A stretch of DNA of 64,000 nt from Moraxella osloensis (GTDB lineage Bacteria; Pseudomonadota; Gammaproteobacteria; Pseudomonadales; Moraxellaceae), in contig NZ_CP047226.1 in NCBI RefSeq assembly GCF_009867135.1, forward strand, positions 2,232,001-2,296,000. Reading direction: 5' to 3'. Of this stretch, positions 17,306 to 27,619 are shown piece by piece. The notes beneath the pieces are model-generated. The model did not search any database. It was not told the origin of the DNA and saw only the letters and a list, made by a program, of their open reading frames with translations. Positions within the stretch are counted from its first letter, which is position 1. Each line of letters begins with the position of its first letter. Made by a program: the position numbers and the translations under genes.

Positions 17306-18340
17306 TTAATCGTCATAGCCATTAGGGTTTTGGCTTTGCCAACGCCAGGTGTCAGCACACATACGCTCGATATCAAATTGCGCTTGCCAGCCCAACAGAT
17401 GCTTGGCTTTGTCACTACTGGCATAACAACTGGCAATGTCGCCAGGTCGTCTTGGTGCTATGCTATAAGGCACGGGTTGACCAGTGGTTTTGATAAAGGC
17501 ATTGACCAATTCTAATACAGATGTTCCTTTACCTGTACCCAAGTTAATCGGCTCAAATCCGAGCTCGGTTTGGTGTTCCAAATACTGTAAAGCGGCGACA
17601 TGCCCTTTTGCCAAATCAACCACATGGATGTAATCTCGCACGCCTGTCCCATCCACAGTATCATAATCATTGCCAAATACACTTAACTGCGGCAGCTTAC
17701 CCACTGCCACTTGGCTAACATACGGCATCAAATTGTTTGGAATACCATTGGGATTTTCACCTATGGTTCCGGTATGGTGGGCACCAATGGGATTAAAATA
17801 GCGCAGTGAAATTAATTGCCAGTGGCTATCTGCTTTTGCCAAGTCTTCGAGCATATATTCAATCATCAGCTTGCTTTGCCCATACGGATTGGTCGCAGAA
17901 CGCGGTGAGGATTCGACAATCGGCAAGGCTTCTGGGTCACCATAGACGGTTGCTGATGACGAGAAAATCAAGTTTTTTACTTGGGCGTTGGTCATCGCAT
18001 CGAGTAGATTGAGCGTGCCTGCGACATTGTTTTGATAATACCAAAGTGGCTTGGCAACCGATTCACCGACCGCCTTTAACCCTGCAAAATGAATCACCGC
18101 AGTGAAGTCATGCGCGGCAAAGGTTTTGGCAAGCAGCTGTGTGTCCAAAATATCGCCTTCGATAAATTCAATGGACTGCCCTACAATTTGCTGAACGCGC
18201 GCCAGCGAGGCTGGGCTACTATTGGATAAATTATCATACACCACAGGGGTGAATCCTGCGGCAATTAGCTCAATTAACGTATGTGAGCCGATATAGCCTG
18301 CGCCGCCAGTCACTAAGATTTTTTTGCTTTGATTAGTCAT
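17306..18340 (-). CDS. galE: UDP-glucose 4-epimerase GalE
   Basis: NAD-dependent short-chain dehydrogenase-type epimerase that interconverts UDP-glucose and UDP-galactose (or the N-acetyl forms). The 344 residues contain the Rossmann motif ILVTGGAGYIGSHT, the Ser in SSSATVYGDP, the catalytic YGQSKLMIE (YxxxK) and the family block YFNPIGAHHTGTIGE, plus GTGVRDYIHVVDLA. It ends a run of four genes from galU and is 8 bases downstream of the ugd-like gene, as in the conserved module of Acinetobacter capsule loci. Confidence 0.96.
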   Translation of the reverse strand: MTNQSKKILVTGGAGYIGSHTLIELIAAGFTPVVYDNLSNSSPASLARVQQIVGQSIEFIEGDILDTQLLAKTFAAHDFTAVIHFAGLKAVGESVAKPLWYYQNNVAGTLNLLDAMTNAQVKNLIFSSSATVYGDPEALPIVESSPRSATNPYGQSKLMIEYMLEDLAKADSHWQLISLRYFNPIGAHHTGTIGENPNGIPNNLMPYVSQVAVGKLPQLSVFGNDYDTVDGTGVRDYIHVVDLAKGHVAALQYLEHQTELGFEPINLGTGKGTSVLELVNAFIKTTGQPVPYSIAPRRPGDIASCYASSDKAKHLLGWQAQFDIERMCADTWRWQSQNPNGYDD

Positions 18341-18348
18341 TGTTTTGC

Positions 18349-19611
18349 CTATTTTTTACAGCCTATACCCGTATAAAAACCAACGAGCTGCTGAATTTGT
18401 GGTTCGGTTAACGTATTTTTTGCATCAAAAATGGGTAATGCAATGTTATTTAAACGATTGATATCCGGCTTGATCGGTAGCGACCAGTTGACAATAAACA
18501 ACGCTTGCACTTGTGTAAGCGGCGCATAGGCATCGTCGGTCAATGAAAACAGCGGATGATTACCGTATAACTCTAACAATTCTTCTTTGGTATTGTTGGC
18601 ATACACAATCGTCTTGATATTGTATGACCATAATAATTTAATGAGTGGATGAAACGCTGAATGGGTGGTGCGTCCTGTACCATTACGATAGCCCGAACCC
18701 CAAATCATCACCGTTTTATTTTCGATAAAGCCATCAAAATATTGCCAAAATTCACGGAAAATCAGTTCTTTTTGGTCTTCATTAATGGATTTTACCGCCT
18801 CGAGCAGCGACGTCTCCACTTGATTGTGCTTAAAACTATCAATCAAAAAATCCAATTCTAGCGGTAATGACTTGCCACCAAATCCCCAACCTGCTTTGAG
18901 ATAATCTTTACCAATGCGTTTATCAAGCCCAAGGATTTGCTCGACTTGTTTGATATTGACCTGTTCACTGGCGGCGAGACGCGCCATTTCATTCATGAAA
19001 GACAAGCGTGTTGCCAGCATTCCCATGATACTACTGCGCGCAAATTCTGCCGTTTTGATATCGGTAATAAAGTGCTTATCACTTTTTTCAATAAAGAACA
19101 GCAAAATGTTGTTGTGCGCGCTACTGCCTTGCGTTTTTTCACCAATCAGTGCCAAATCGGCTTGGAAAAAAGAACTAAAATTCGCCCCATCTTTCATAAA
19201 AATAAAGGGAAGATAATACACCCAAGTAGTCGTCAATTTGCGCGCGAATTGTTCAATCTCACCAATGGCTTTGACACCGCTGATGATAATCTGGGTCGTT
19301 GGGTTAAAATGAAATGAGCCAAATTGGTCAAGTGCCTGCGCTGATACGCCATCGACAAACAACCAAATATCATCTGCGCTGACATAAGCTGAAAAATCAT
19401 GGGTTGGCAAAGGCTGGGTAATGATGTTGCCTTGAGATTGGTACAACTGCCACAGCAGCACCATCTGCCGATCAAACTGGTAATCATTCATGACCTGCTG
19501 AAGGCTATCGTCATCGGTCAATAGCCTAACTTGGTATTGAAGGGTGGCAAGTAAAATACAGGCATTGATTGATTCATTGGTACTGCCAATTACATATACA
19601 GTTTTTGTCAT
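18349..19611 (-). CDS. Degenerate UDP-glucose 6-dehydrogenase-like protein (probable pseudoenzyme)
   Basis: The 420 residues follow the overall plan of the UDP-glucose/GDP-mannose dehydrogenase family, with recognisable ATRLSFMNEMARLA and AGWGFGGKSLPLELDFL blocks. The active site is not preserved. The nucleophilic Cys of GFGGSCFPKD is Ser248, the catalytic Lys is Arg192, the paired Asn is Met196, and the Glu of PEFLREG is Phe136. The N-terminal NAD motif is also altered (YVIGSTNES in place of GxGxxG). The frame is intact and lies in a tight operon with pgi and galE, so it is probably expressed. Loss of oxidation of UDP-glucose to UDP-glucuronate is inferred; a structural or regulatory role is possible. 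Confidence 0.8.
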   Translation of the reverse strand: MTKTVYVIGSTNESINACILLATLQYQVRLLTDDDSLQQVMNDYQFDRQMVLLWQLYQSQGNIITQPLPTHDFSAYVSADDIWLFVDGVSAQALDQFGSFHFNPTTQIIISGVKAIGEIEQFARKLTTTWVYYLPFIFMKDGANFSSFFQADLALIGEKTQGSSAHNNILLFFIEKSDKHFITDIKTAEFARSSIMGMLATRLSFMNEMARLAASEQVNIKQVEQILGLDKRIGKDYLKAGWGFGGKSLPLELDFLIDSFKHNQVETSLLEAVKSINEDQKELIFREFWQYFDGFIENKTVMIWGSGYRNGTGRTTHSAFHPLIKLLWSYNIKTIVYANNTKEELLELYGNHPLFSLTDDAYAPLTQVQALFIVNWSLPIKPDINRLNNIALPIFDAKNTLTEPQIQQLVGFYTGIGCKK

Positions 19612-19639
19612 TGTTTTCTTCTTTTATCCCTATCCATCA

Positions 19640-21286
19640 TCAGCTTGCAAAGGTTGTTTTAATGGTATTTAGCAACTGATTGGTTGAGCTGTCAAACGGC
19701 TGCGCCTGTTGTGGCGATAATTCTTGCGTTGATACTAAGGCATCAAAGACGGCATTAGCCATCACTTTACCCACTTCGACCCCCCACTGGTCAAATGGGT
19801 TAATCTGCCAAATGACTGACATAACAAACACTTTGTGCTCATACAGCGCAATCAATGACCCTAACGTTCTTGGGGTCAGCTGTTTGAGTAGAATGGTCGT
19901 TGACGGCTGATTGCCGCGATAATGCTTGAATTTATCCATACCATTATTGCTGTCTTTGATGGCGGCATTGCCAAACGCCAGCACTTGGCTTTGCGCTAGG
20001 CAGTTGGCAAGCGAAAGTCCATGCTGCTCAAGCAAGTTTTTATTGATTGTTTGGGCATCTGCATAGCGTTTGATTGGGGCAATAAAATCACAGCTGACTG
20101 CCTGCGTGCCTTGATGTAACAACTGATAAAACGCATGCTGGGCATTGGAGCCAATATCACCCCACAAAATCGGACAAGTACTGTAAGTCACTGCCTCACC
20201 TTGGCGATTGACGGATTTACCGTTACTCTCCATCTCAAGTTGGGTTAAATAGTTGGGAAAAAAAGATAACCGACCATCATAAGGTAACACCGTATGGGCA
20301 TTAATATGCAAAAACGTACTGTTCCAAACACCCAGTAGCCCTAACAACACAGGCATGTTTTGAGCAAAATCAGCGGTGGCAAAATGCCGATCCATCTCAT
20401 AGGCACCTGCTAGCAATTCATAAAAATTGTGCATGCCAATTTTTATGGCAATCGCCAGTCCAATCACTGACCACATAGAGAATCGACCCCCAACCCAATC
20501 CCAGAGCATTAGTTGGTTATCGACATGGATACCCCATTCTGACATCTTATCGGCTTTGGTAGAAATCCCAATAAAATGACGACGCAAAATAGTGGCTTTG
20601 TTATCATGACTGGCTAACAACCACGACATCGCCGTCTTGGCATTGGACAGCGTATCAATGGTGGAAAATGATTTCGACGAGATAATAAACAGCGTGGTTT
20701 GCGGATTTAATACCTTGAGCAAACTATCGAGCTGGGTGCCGTCCATATTGGAGACAAAATGCACACTGATAGCGGTATCTGTCCATTCTTTTAGTGCCGT
20801 TGTTGCCATCACTGGCCCTAGATCTGAGCCGCCGACGCCGATATTTACGACATCGGTGATTGCCTGACCAGAATAACCACGCCAGACCCCATTACGAATC
20901 CGCTCCACCAACTTTTCCGCTTTTTGTAAGCTCGTATGCACTTGCTCAATGACATTGATACCTTCGACCCAAACTTGCTCGCCTTGCGGCTGTCTTAACG
21001 CGGTATGCAATGCGGGACGATGCTCAGTATCATTCACGATTTCCCCTGTCATCAGGCGACGGATTTGTTGCCCTAACTCACGCTCATTTGCCAGGGTGAT
21101 TAAATTATTGAGGACAGCCTCATCAATTTTTTGTTTACTAAAATCCATGATCATGTCGCACGCAGCAACGCGGTACTGTAAGCCGCGATTGGATTGTTGG
21201 CTAAACAATTGGTTAAGCGTGGCCATACTATCTGCTTGAGTAGACAGTGTTTGCCATGTACGATTCGCACTTGTATCGGTTGACAT
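19640..21286 (-). CDS. pgi: Glucose-6-phosphate isomerase
   Basis: Interconverts glucose-6-phosphate and fructose-6-phosphate. The 548 residues match the family length (549 in E. coli). Family motifs are IGVGGSDLGPVMAT, MDGTQLDSLL, FIISSKSFSTIDT, GGRFSMWSVIGLAIA, the catalytic Glu region LTQLEMESNGKSV, and QWGVEVGKVMA near the C-terminus with its Lys. It begins 17 bases after galU and supplies hexose phosphate for the sugar-nucleotide pathway. Confidence 0.96.
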   Translation of the reverse strand: MSTDTSANRTWQTLSTQADSMATLNQLFSQQSNRGLQYRVAACDMIMDFSKQKIDEAVLNNLITLANERELGQQIRRLMTGEIVNDTEHRPALHTALRQPQGEQVWVEGINVIEQVHTSLQKAEKLVERIRNGVWRGYSGQAITDVVNIGVGGSDLGPVMATTALKEWTDTAISVHFVSNMDGTQLDSLLKVLNPQTTLFIISSKSFSTIDTLSNAKTAMSWLLASHDNKATILRRHFIGISTKADKMSEWGIHVDNQLMLWDWVGGRFSMWSVIGLAIAIKIGMHNFYELLAGAYEMDRHFATADFAQNMPVLLGLLGVWNSTFLHINAHTVLPYDGRLSFFPNYLTQLEMESNGKSVNRQGEAVTYSTCPILWGDIGSNAQHAFYQLLHQGTQAVSCDFIAPIKRYADAQTINKNLLEQHGLSLANCLAQSQVLAFGNAAIKDSNNGMDKFKHYRGNQPSTTILLKQLTPRTLGSLIALYEHKVFVMSVIWQINPFDQWGVEVGKVMANAVFDALVSTQELSPQQAQPFDSSTNQLLNTIKTTFAS

Positions 21287-21303
21287 TCGCCTATGACCCT
21301 ATA

Positions 21304-22191
21304 TTAATTTGCTGTATGTTGAAACGCTTCAATACCCAATTGGGTGGCAAAATAACCCACGGCTTGCAAGTAACTATTCATATCACCTGCATCAAAGCTG
21401 TTACCCACCATGCTAACCACGTCTACCCCTTGCGTGCTAATAAGCGCATCAATGGCATCGGTCAGCTGAATTTCCCCACCCACACTTGGCTGCGTGTTCG
21501 CTAGATAATCAAAAATAGCATTATTAAATACATAGCGCCCAACGACAGCCAAGTTAGAAGGCGCGTCCTCAGCTTTGGGTTTTTCCACAAACCCCGTCAC
21601 AGCAAATGACTGGTTTTGTTCAGACTTTGCTACCATTTGTGTGCTGGCTAACTTGGCAATACCATATTTAGAAATATCACTTTCTTTGACAGGATCAACC
21701 AATATCTGTGAATGCTGCTGCTTGGCAAACTGCTGTAGCATGTAGGCTAAATTCTGCTGAGTATAGTCAGTGTTATAGGGGTTTAAAATCACATCGGGTA
21801 ACAGCACAGCAAACGGTTCATCACCTACAATGGGACGGGCTTGCAACACAGCATGCCCTAATCCTAACGGTTTGCCTTGGCGCACACTGGTAACCGTGAC
21901 CCCTGCAGGTAGCCAGTTTAAACTATCTGCTAGCGCCACTTTACCTTTAGCCCGTAACTGGGTATCAAGCTCGCTATTGATGTCAAAATAGTTTTCAATG
22001 GCAGTTTTTTGCGCATGATTGACCAAGACAATATTGGTTAAACCTGCGGCAATCGCTTCTTCAACGACATATTGAATGGCTGGCTTATTGCCAAGCGGTA
22101 GCAACTCTTTTGGCACGGCTTTTGATAGGGGTAGCATACGCGTGCCAAACCCTGCCACAGGGATAACAGCGTGAGTAATTTTTGTCGACAT
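21304..22191 (-). CDS. galU: UTP-glucose-1-phosphate uridylyltransferase GalU
   Basis: Makes UDP-glucose from UTP and glucose-1-phosphate. The 295 residues have the nucleotidyltransferase start VIPVAGFGTRMLPLSK, AVPKELLPLGNKPAIQYVVEE, the metal-binding FAVLLPDVIL, FVEKPKAEDAPSNLAVVGRYV and GGEIQLTDAIDAL. It is the first gene of galU-pgi-ugd-like-galE. AAGAG precedes the ATG. Confidence 0.96.
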   Translation of the reverse strand: MSTKITHAVIPVAGFGTRMLPLSKAVPKELLPLGNKPAIQYVVEEAIAAGLTNIVLVNHAQKTAIENYFDINSELDTQLRAKGKVALADSLNWLPAGVTVTSVRQGKPLGLGHAVLQARPIVGDEPFAVLLPDVILNPYNTDYTQQNLAYMLQQFAKQQHSQILVDPVKESDISKYGIAKLASTQMVAKSEQNQSFAVTGFVEKPKAEDAPSNLAVVGRYVFNNAIFDYLANTQPSVGGEIQLTDAIDALISTQGVDVVSMVGNSFDAGDMNSYLQAVGYFATQLGIEAFQHTAN

Positions 22192-22310
22192 AGTGACTCT
22201 TAATAAGACAAGTTGTTCAAATAGTTTACATCAAGCTTAACATATTTTTATGGCAAATATTTTATCCGCCCGAATATTTTAAAGGCATTATTAAAACTGA
22301 TTGATGGTAT

Positions 22311-22342
22311 TTTGCTAACACCAGCGTTTGCTAACACCAGCG
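22311..22342. repeat. Perfect 16-bp tandem duplication downstream of sucD
   Basis: TTTGCTAACACCAGCG occurs twice in tandem (22311-22326 and 22327-22342) between the sucD terminator and galU. Confidence 0.92.
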
Positions 22343-22347
22343 GATAA

Positions 22348-22380
22348 TAAAAAAGCAGATAACCCAATGATTATCTGCTC
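22348..22380 (-). terminator. Intrinsic terminator after sucD
   Basis: On the minus strand the 8-bp stem GCAGATAA / TTATCTGC with an 8-base loop is followed by six T, 26 bases past the sucD stop. It ends the suc operon. Confidence 0.88.
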
Positions 22381-22404
22381 TTGATTAGTCAAAATAGCTG
22401 ATGA

Positions 22405-23307
22405 TTACCAACCAGTGACTTCTTTTACTTTTTCACCGATTTTTGAAGGGTCACGGGTATAAGCAATACCAGCCTCTTCAAAGGCTTTGAATTTTTCTTC
22501 CGCCGTACCTTTACCACCTGAGATAATCGCACCGGCATGACCCATACGTTTACCTTTTGGTGCTGTGACACCTGCGATATAACCAATGACGGGTTTAGTC
22601 ACGTGGTCTTTGACGTATGCAGCCGCTTCCTCTTCAGCCGTACCACCGATTTCACCGATCAATACAATCGCTTCGGTTTGTGGGTCGTCTTGAAGCAATT
22701 TTAATGCATCGATTTGGTTCATACCTGGAATTGGGTCACCACCGATACCGATACAGGTTGATTGACCAAAGCCAAGTTTAGTGGTTTGGGCAACCGCTTC
22801 ATACGTCAATGTACCAGAACGTGAGATGATACCGACTTTACCTTCTTGGTGAATGTGACCTGGCATGATACCGATTTTGCATTTACCTGGGCTGATCACG
22901 CCTGGACAGTTTGGACCCACCATACGGATGATTTCTTCGCCCTTGGCTTGTAGGTCAGCGTTGACGTTTTCTAGGTAACGTTTGGCTTTTAGCATATCTA
23001 GGGTAGGTACGCCTTCGGTGATGACCACAATCAATTTTACGCCAGAGTTAATCGCTTCAACAATTGAGTCCAATACAAATGGTGCTGGTACAAAGATAAC
23101 AGAGGCATTAGCACCCGTTGCTTTTACTGCTTCATTCATGGTATCGAATACTGGACGATCAAGGTGGGTTGTACCGCCTTTACCTGGAGTCACACCGCCA
23201 ACGATGTTGGTACCATAAGCAATTGATTGCTCTGAGTGTAGGGTACCGTTTTTACCTGTGAAACCTTGCACTAATACTTTAGTGTCTTTTCCAACTAATA
23301 CGCTCAT
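22405..23307 (-). CDS. sucD: Succinyl-CoA synthetase alpha subunit
   Basis: With SucC it converts succinyl-CoA to succinate with formation of a nucleoside triphosphate. The 300 residues show the CoA-binding Rossmann [54 protein letters not shown] and the phosphohistidine loop [17 protein letters not shown]. It is the last suc gene, 87 bases after sucC, with an intervening hairpin. AAAGGA precedes the ATG. Confidence 0.97.
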   Translation of the reverse strand: MSVLVGKDTKVLVQGFTGKNGTLHSEQSIAYGTNIVGGVTPGKGGTTHLDRPVFDTMNEAVKATGANASVIFVPAPFVLDSIVEAINSGVKLIVVITEGVPTLDMLKAKRYLENVNADLQAKGEEIIRMVGPNCPGVISPGKCKIGIMPGHIHQEGKVGIISRSGTLTYEAVAQTTKLGFGQSTCIGIGGDPIPGMNQIDALKLLQDDPQTEAIVLIGEIGGTAEEEAAAYVKDHVTKPVIGYIAGVTAPKGKRMGHAGAIISGGKGTAEEKFKAFEEAGIAYTRDPSKIGEKVKEVTGW

Positions 23308-23350
23308 TGTTTTTCCTTTTACTTTTTATGTTTGATTTAAACGATTAACC

Positions 23351-23371
23351 AGTAGGGCACATAGCCCTACT
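23351..23371. other. Hairpin between sucC and sucD
   Basis: An 8-bp perfect inverted repeat AGTAGGGC / GCCCTACT with a 5-base loop lies between sucC and sucD. It has no T-run on the minus strand, so RNA processing or 3' protection is more likely than termination. Confidence 0.7.
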
Positions 23372-23394
23372 CACTCATACCTATAATTTCTTAA

Positions 23395-24570
23395 TTAGGC
23401 ATTATTAACCGCATCAACAATTTTTTGACCGGCTTCAGAAAGACCTTCAGCAGGAATTAATTTAAGACCTGAATCACGTAGGATTTGTGCACCTTTTTCA
23501 GCGTTGTTACCTTCAAGGCGAACAACCACAGGTACAGTAACGTTGACTTCTTTCACCGCTTCGATAATCGCTTCGGCAATCATGTCACAACGTACGATAC
23601 CACCAAAGATGTTGATGAGTACGCCTTGGACTGATTTGTCTTCAAGAATCAATTTGAACGCTTCAACCACACGTTCTTTGGTCGCACCGCCGCCTACGTC
23701 TAGGAAGTTAGCAGGTTGACCTCCGTATAGTTTGATGATGTCCATGGTTGCCATCGCAAGACCGGCACCATTCACCATACAGCCGATGTTACCTTCAAGT
23801 GCAACATAGTTTAGGTCAAATTCTGAGGCTTTTAATTCACGCTCATTTTCTTGTGATTTGTCACGTTGTTCAGCGACTTTTGGCAGGCGATAAAGCGCAT
23901 TTGAGTCGATGCCGATTTTGGCGTCAACACAGGCTAATTCGCCAGATTTACGAACCGCTAATGGATTGATTTCAAATAAAGCAAAGTCATTTTCAATAAA
24001 GGCTTTATACGCCCCTGTCATTAATTTGGCAAATTCGTTGATTTGTTTGTCTTTTAGACCCAATTTGAAAGCGACTTCACGAGCTTGGCAAGGTTGTAAG
24101 CCCACTAGTGGGTCAACCTCTACTTTCAAGATTTTTTCTGGGGTTTCTTCGGCAACTTTTTCAATTTCCACACCGCCTTCAGTTGACGCCATGAATACCA
24201 CACGACGGGCTGAACGGTCTACGACTGCACCTAAGTACAATTCAGTTGCGATTGGATACATGTCTTCGGCGATAAGTACGCTGTTAACAGGTTGACCGTT
24301 GGCGTCAGTTTGGTAAGTTACCAAGTTTTTACCAATTAATTCTTCAGCAATTTGTTTGGCTTCTTCACGCGTTTTAGCGATCTTTACGCCGCCCGCTTTA
24401 CCACGCCCACCGGCATGTACTTGGGCTTTAACAACCACGGCACCGGCATTGCCTGCCATTTTGTCGAACGCTGCGGCGGCTTCGTCGCCATTTTTAGCGA
24501 TGATACCTTCTTGTACTGGCAATCCATAGCTTTTTAATAATTCTTTGGCTTGATACTCATGTAAATTCAT
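23395..24570 (-). CDS. sucC: Succinyl-CoA synthetase beta subunit
   Basis: Nucleotide- and succinate-binding subunit of succinyl-CoA synthetase, 391 residues (388 in E. coli). It has the ATP-grasp fold: [20 protein letters not shown] at the N-terminus, [18 protein letters not shown] for nucleotide binding, FEINPLAV and DAKIGID, then the C-terminal flavodoxin-like part with [14 protein letters not shown] and [23 protein letters not shown] lies before the ATG. It is separated from lpd by a 13-bp hairpin and a 16-bp repeat array. Confidence 0.97.
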   Translation of the reverse strand: MNLHEYQAKELLKSYGLPVQEGIIAKNGDEAAAAFDKMAGNAGAVVVKAQVHAGGRGKAGGVKIAKTREEAKQIAEELIGKNLVTYQTDANGQPVNSVLIAEDMYPIATELYLGAVVDRSARRVVFMASTEGGVEIEKVAEETPEKILKVEVDPLVGLQPCQAREVAFKLGLKDKQINEFAKLMTGAYKAFIENDFALFEINPLAVRKSGELACVDAKIGIDSNALYRLPKVAEQRDKSQENERELKASEFDLNYVALEGNIGCMVNGAGLAMATMDIIKLYGGQPANFLDVGGGATKERVVEAFKLILEDKSVQGVLINIFGGIVRCDMIAEAIIEAVKEVNVTVPVVVRLEGNNAEKGAQILRDSGLKLIPAEGLSEAGQKIVDAVNNA

Positions 24571-24633
24571 GAATTTATCCTCTGGGTTTTGGTTTACATT
24601 GTTTTAAAATTATTTTTGAATAGTGTGGTCAAC

Positions 24634-24670
24634 AGTGAGCTAACCTAGTTAATAATGAGGTTAGCTCACT
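24634..24670. other. 13-bp perfect hairpin between lpd and sucC
   Basis: AGTGAGCTAACCT (24634-24646) and AGGTTAGCTCACT (24658-24670) are a perfect inverted repeat with an 11-base loop. No T-run follows on the minus strand, so it is unlikely to be a simple terminator. Confidence 0.85.
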
Positions 24671-24710
24671 TACCTTATCCAAACTATTGATGCATAAGCT
24701 AATTAGCCCA

Positions 24711-24768
24711 GTTGCTTGTGAACTAAGTTACTTATGAACTAAGTTACTTATGAACTGGGTTACTTGCG
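24711..24768. repeat. 16-bp tandem repeats at the 3' end of lpd
   Basis: Units begin at 24711, 24727 and 24743, followed by a fourth partial copy at 24759 that includes the lpd stop codon. The consensus is GTTACTTATGAACTAA. The array therefore looks like outward duplication of the end of the gene, with a stop in each copy. Confidence 0.9.
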
Positions 24769-26208
24769 CTTACGTTGAATCGCATGAATCGCACGACCAT
24801 CCGCTGATAGCACCGCCTCGTGTACCGCTTCAGAAATGGTTGGGTGAGCAAACGTCATCAACTGCAAGTCTTCAATACTTGATACGAATTCCATCGCAAT
24901 CATGCCTTGATGAACGATATCGCCTGCACCCGCTGATACGACATGCATACCCAGTAAACGGTCAGTTTTGGCATCGGCAACCACTTTGATGAAGCCTTGA
25001 GCTTCACCAGCGGCTAATGCGCGGCCGTTGGCGGCTAAGCTGAATTGACCTGTTTTGACTTCATGACCTTGCTCTTTGGCTTGTTCTTCAGTTAAGCCAA
25101 CCCATGCAATTTCTGGGTGTGTGTAAATCACGCTAATAATAGTGTCATAATTGACTTGAACTTTTTCACCATGAATACGTTCAACTGCCATCATGCCTTC
25201 TTCCATCGCTTTGTGTGCCAGCATTGGACCACGCACCAAGTCACCGATTGCATAGACGCCATCAAGGTTGGTTTGACAGAAGTCATTCACCGCTACCAGA
25301 CCACGTTCAGTAAGCTCTACCCCTGAATTTTCACCAAGTAGGTTTTCTTTATAAGCACGGCGACCCACACAAACGATGAGTTTATCGAAGGTTTCTTGTC
25401 CTGCCTGACCTTTGGCATCAAACGATACAAGTACCTGACCATTTTCTACTTGAGCCTGAGTGACTTTGGTATCAATACGGATGTCCATGCCTTGGGCTTT
25501 TAGTAGTTTTGCGGCTTCTTTGCTCACCGCTTTGTCTGCCGCTGCCAAAAATTCTGGCATGGCTTCAAACACCACCACTTCACTACCCAAACGACGCCAT
25601 ACCGAACCCAGTTCAAGACCAATCACACCACCACCAATGACGCCTAGACGCGCAGGCACTTCGGTAAAGTCTAACGCACCGGTTGAATCAACGATATATT
25701 CGTTATCAATCGGGGCAACAGGGATATCAATGGGCACAGAACCAGAGGCTAAAATCACATTTTTAGCGGTAATGGTAGTAGGCGCAGAACCATCTAATGG
25801 AGTAAATTCAACGTGTTTATCCGCACCTTTACCATCAAGTAATTTACCTGTACCTTGTAGCCAGTCAGCACCGTTACCTTTTAATAACGCAGCCACACCA
25901 CCGGTTAATTGTTTAACGATAGCGTCTTTACGACTTAACATTTTGCTGATGTCAATCGCCACCTCACCTGTGGTGATACCGTGGTCGGCTAAGTCATGCT
26001 TGGTTGCTTCATAGCGATGTGAGCTGTCTAGCAATGCTTTTGAAGGAATACAACCGACGTTCAAACAAGTACCGCCTAACGCTGGCTCACCTTTATTAAT
26101 GCGTTTTTCGATACAAGCCACGCTCATACCTAATTGACCGGCACGGATAGCTGCTTCGTAGCCACCAGGGCCACCACCGATAATTACCAAATCATAGCTT
26201 TCTTTCAT
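24760..26208 (-). CDS. lpd: Dihydrolipoamide dehydrogenase (E3)
   Basis: FAD-dependent E3 subunit that reoxidises lipoyl groups of the 2-oxoglutarate dehydrogenase complex. The frame opens at a TTG at 26220, but the ATG at 26208 with GGTGAAG just upstream gives 482 residues. Features are [20 protein letters not shown] (FAD), the redox disulfide [13 protein letters not shown], the NAD motif [29 protein letters not shown] and the C-terminal [14 protein letters not shown] catalytic His. Its position between sucB and sucC indicates a dedicated E3. Confidence 0.97.
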   Translation of the reverse strand: MKESYDLVIIGGGPGGYEAAIRAGQLGMSVACIEKRINKGEPALGGTCLNVGCIPSKALLDSSHRYEATKHDLADHGITTGEVAIDISKMLSRKDAIVKQLTGGVAALLKGNGADWLQGTGKLLDGKGADKHVEFTPLDGSAPTTITAKNVILASGSVPIDIPVAPIDNEYIVDSTGALDFTEVPARLGVIGGGVIGLELGSVWRRLGSEVVVFEAMPEFLAAADKAVSKEAAKLLKAQGMDIRIDTKVTQAQVENGQVLVSFDAKGQAGQETFDKLIVCVGRRAYKENLLGENSGVELTERGLVAVNDFCQTNLDGVYAIGDLVRGPMLAHKAMEEGMMAVERIHGEKVQVNYDTIISVIYTHPEIAWVGLTEEQAKEQGHEVKTGQFSLAANGRALAAGEAQGFIKVVADAKTDRLLGMHVVSAGAGDIVHQGMIAMEFVSSIEDLQLMTFAHPTISEAVHEAVLSADGRAIHAIQRKRK

Positions 26209-26253
26209 AATCTTCACCAAAAATTTGAGTTGTTATTGTTAAAGTTGTTAAAC

Positions 26254-26293
26254 AAAAAAGCCTGTATCAACCTTTGCCAATACAGGCTTTTTT
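26254..26293. terminator. Terminator-like hairpin between sucB and lpd
   Basis: AGCCTGTAT (26259-26267) and ATACAGGCT (26280-26288) form a 9-bp stem, flanked by A and T runs so that it could act in both directions. On the minus strand it lies 3 bases after the sucB stop and is followed by six T. It should attenuate transcription into lpd. Confidence 0.8.
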
Positions 26294-26295
26294 CA

Positions 26296-27522
26296 TTATA
26301 AATCGAGAAGTAGCATCGCTGGGTTTTCAACCAATTCTTTGATAGTGACCAAGAATTGTACGGCTTCTTTACCGTCGATTAAACGATGGTCATACGACAA
26401 TGCCAAGTACATCATAGGTAGAATTACCACTTCGCCATTAACCGCCATTGGGCGTTCTTTTGTAGCATGCATACCCAAAATCGCTGTTTGTGGTGGATTG
26501 ATGATTGGGGTTGACATCAATGAGCCAAATACACCACCATTGGTAATGGTGAAAGTGCCACCCGTCATGTCTTCAATGCCTAATTTACCTTCACGCGCTT
26601 TTGATGCATAGTTACCAATCGCACGTTCGATATCTGCCATACCCATTTGGTCAGTGTCACGTAATACCGGCACCACAAGACCACGGTCGCTAGATACCGC
26701 AACACCCACATCATAATAACCATGATAAACGATATCGCTGCCATCAATAGAGGCATTTACCGCTGGGAAACGTTTTAACGCTTCAGTAGCGGCTTTTACA
26801 AACAATGACATGAAGCCTAGTTTTACACCGTGACGTTTTTCAAAACGCTCTTTGAACTCACCACGTAAGTCCATGATAGGTTTCATGTTCACTTCGTTAA
26901 ACGTGGTCAACATCGCAGTTTCTTGGGTAGCGGCTAACAGACGCTCAGCAACACGGGCGCGTAAACGCGTCATTGGCACACGTTTGTCTGCACGTTGACC
27001 GACAGCATTGGCAACCACTTGACCGTTGTCTGCTTTAATTGCATTGTTGGCTTTTAAGGTTGGGTTTGCCATGTCTTCTTTGGTCACACGGCCGCCACGG
27101 CCTGAACCTTCAACCTCTGCAGGATTGACGCCTGTGGTATTCGCGGCTTTACGAACCGCTGGGCTTTGGTCTTTATAATCTGCTTCAGAAGTCGCCTGAG
27201 CGGTAGGCGCTTGTTGTGGTGCGGCTTCAGCTTGGGCAGCCGGTGCTTGGGTTTCAGCAGGTTGGCTTGCTGGTGCAGCCGCGGTTGCGCCTTCAGTCAG
27301 CTCACCGATGACTTCAGCAGAAAGCACTGTGTCATCAACTTGTTTAAGAATTTTGCTAAGCACGCCGTCAGCTTGTGCCACCACTTCCATCACAACTTTA
27401 TCGGTTTCGATTTCACACAATACAGCATCACGGCTTACTTGGTCGCCTTCATTAAAATTCCAAGCAACAATTGTACCGTCAGCAACAGACTCTGGGAATA
27501 CGGGGACTTTAATCTCACTCAT
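26296..27522 (-). CDS. sucB: Dihydrolipoyllysine succinyltransferase (E2 of 2-OGDH)
   Basis: Core subunit of the 2-oxoglutarate dehydrogenase complex. The 408 residues contain one lipoyl domain (lipoylated Lys in [11 protein letters not shown], about residue 43), an Ala/Gln/Pro linker (about 80-115), a peripheral-subunit-binding domain ([20 protein letters not shown], then [11 protein letters not shown]) and the catalytic domain ending with [16 protein letters not shown], which carries the catalytic His and Asp. AGGAG precedes the ATG. Confidence 0.97.
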   Translation of the reverse strand: MSEIKVPVFPESVADGTIVAWNFNEGDQVSRDAVLCEIETDKVVMEVVAQADGVLSKILKQVDDTVLSAEVIGELTEGATAAAPASQPAETQAPAAQAEAAPQQAPTAQATSEADYKDQSPAVRKAANTTGVNPAEVEGSGRGGRVTKEDMANPTLKANNAIKADNGQVVANAVGQRADKRVPMTRLRARVAERLLAATQETAMLTTFNEVNMKPIMDLRGEFKERFEKRHGVKLGFMSLFVKAATEALKRFPAVNASIDGSDIVYHGYYDVGVAVSSDRGLVVPVLRDTDQMGMADIERAIGNYASKAREGKLGIEDMTGGTFTITNGGVFGSLMSTPIINPPQTAILGMHATKERPMAVNGEVVILPMMYLALSYDHRLIDGKEAVQFLVTIKELVENPAMLLLDL

Positions 27523-27619
27523 GGAAAACTCCTAGTTAATTTCACATTCTTTCATTTTTAATGGGTTAAATTCATTGTTGTCTTAGCACTCGGCGCAATT
27601 GCCTATACCAAAAACCAAG

